Shown: piece by piece, positions 63,722 to 64,000 of the stretch
How positions within the stretch are numbered: position 1 is the stretch's first letter
How the letters are laid out: every line of letters starts with the position of its first letter
DNA from: Dyadobacter chenhuakuii
Lineage (GTDB): Bacteria > Bacteroidota > Bacteroidia > Cytophagales > Spirosomataceae
Assembly (NCBI RefSeq): GCF_023821985.2
Contig: NZ_CP098805.1
Span: forward strand, 1,674,001-1,738,000
Length of the DNA: 64,000 nt
Direction of reading: 5' to 3'
Notes under the pieces: generated by a model
What the model was told of the DNA's origin: nothing
Seen by the model: only the letters and a program-made list of their open reading frames with translations
Database searches by the model: none
Program-made: the position numbers and the translations under genes

Positions 63722-64000
63722 TTACGCGCTCGCTTTGTAACCCATCACATCTTTAATTTCACCTGCCAACAATTCAATGGTGCTAGGCTTTGAAATAACC
63801 TTCATCACACCGAAAGATTGATAGTTGGGAAGATCACTCACTTTCAGGCCGGTTAGAATAACAATATCCACATGGTTTACGCCCAGTGCCTCATTGATTG
63901 CAAACAGGCATTTTGGAAGCTCCATCTTCGGCATGTTGAAGTCAAGAAAAATATTATCTGGCAAAGGAAAAAGCCTGTCCTTTATTTTGTTAACCGCATC
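63722..64000 (-). CDS. Response regulator receiver domain (cut by window end)
   Basis: The open frame runs to the last base of the window, so the N-terminus is missing; it reads DAVNKIKDRLFPLPDNIFLD then FNMPKMELPKCLF. The phospho-acceptor is the Asp at 63941-63943 (FLDFNMPKM), the Thr switch is in VILTGLKVS, and the Lys lies in VISKPSTIELL. It ends KASA without an output domain, so it is a stand-alone receiver, probably serving the adjacent hybrid kinase. Confidence 0.82.
   Translation of the reverse strand, partial: DAVNKIKDRLFPLPDNIFLDFNMPKMELPKCLFAINEALGVNHVDIVILTGLKVSDLPNYQSFGVMKVISKPSTIELLAGEIKDVMGYKASA

Overview
The window looks like chromosomal DNA from a Bacteroidota bacterium of the order Cytophagales, most likely the Spirosomaceae and probably Dyadobacter or a close relative. 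This rests on a SusC/SusD nutrient-uptake pair, a peptidase with a type IX secretion C-terminal sorting domain, TonB-dependent receptors with carboxypeptidase-like N-terminal domains, a two-component regulator with a periplasmic propeller, and several promoters that fit the Bacteroidota TAnnTTTG -7 box. The genus is inferred from protein style only. No rRNA, tRNA, transposase, phage or CRISPR locus was found.

Layout. 1-6900 is mostly housekeeping: yidC and pyrG (minus strand), a PIG-L deacetylase, carboxynorspermidine decarboxylase and a DEDDh exonuclease overlapping a bestrophin channel. 8.1-14.1 kb holds small secreted or outer-membrane proteins of unknown role, a class C beta-lactamase-like serine hydrolase, an MFS transporter and a sugar-phosphate-isomerase-like TIM barrel. 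14.3-17.1 kb is a compact three-gene cassette: a soluble coiled-coil protein, a membrane-anchored coiled-coil protein resembling PspA, and a membrane-anchored Ppx/GppA-like ASKHA protein. It has a perfect palindrome upstream and a terminator downstream. 17.2-20.6 kb is a defence-like run: a membrane protein, a PD-(D/E)XK-nuclease-like protein, an antitoxin/PIN-toxin pair, and a TaqI-type adenine methyltransferase.

20.6-22.8 kb is a TetR regulator, a small protein and an MFS exporter, with a palindromic operator over the promoter. 22.8-24.35 kb is a ParA plus ribbon-helix-helix partition-like pair bracketed by two related long hairpins (REP-like). 24.35-31.5 kb is a minus-strand operon: DUF1553/cytochrome-c-like protein, Tat-exported DUF1501 protein, lipoprotein, secreted M64 peptidase. 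31.7-37.8 kb has an outer-membrane receptor, a LolA-like protein and a membrane-tethered one-component regulator (Kelch/LamG-like sensor outside, winged helix and BTAD inside). 37.8-45.7 kb is a polysaccharide-utilisation locus (susC, susD, DUF3823, GH71/99-like hydrolase). Between its third and fourth genes sits a 700-bp array of five ~145-bp units, each carrying three palindromes.

46-55.7 kb is mixed: nitrilase-family hydrolase, VOC protein, a second PIN toxin/antitoxin pair, MBL hydrolase, DUF6157 protein, beta-propeller, divergent CLC channel, two more TIM-barrel isomerase-like proteins, exonuclease III and a ScyD/ScyE-like lipoprotein. 55.8-64 kb is a signalling island on the minus strand: a dual-transmitter hybrid histidine kinase, a single-domain response regulator, a 1404-residue propeller hybrid kinase with two receivers, and a further response regulator cut by the window edge.

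The strongest candidates for something undescribed are the three-gene coiled-coil/ASKHA cassette, the five-unit palindrome array, and the nuclease/toxin-antitoxin/methyltransferase run.
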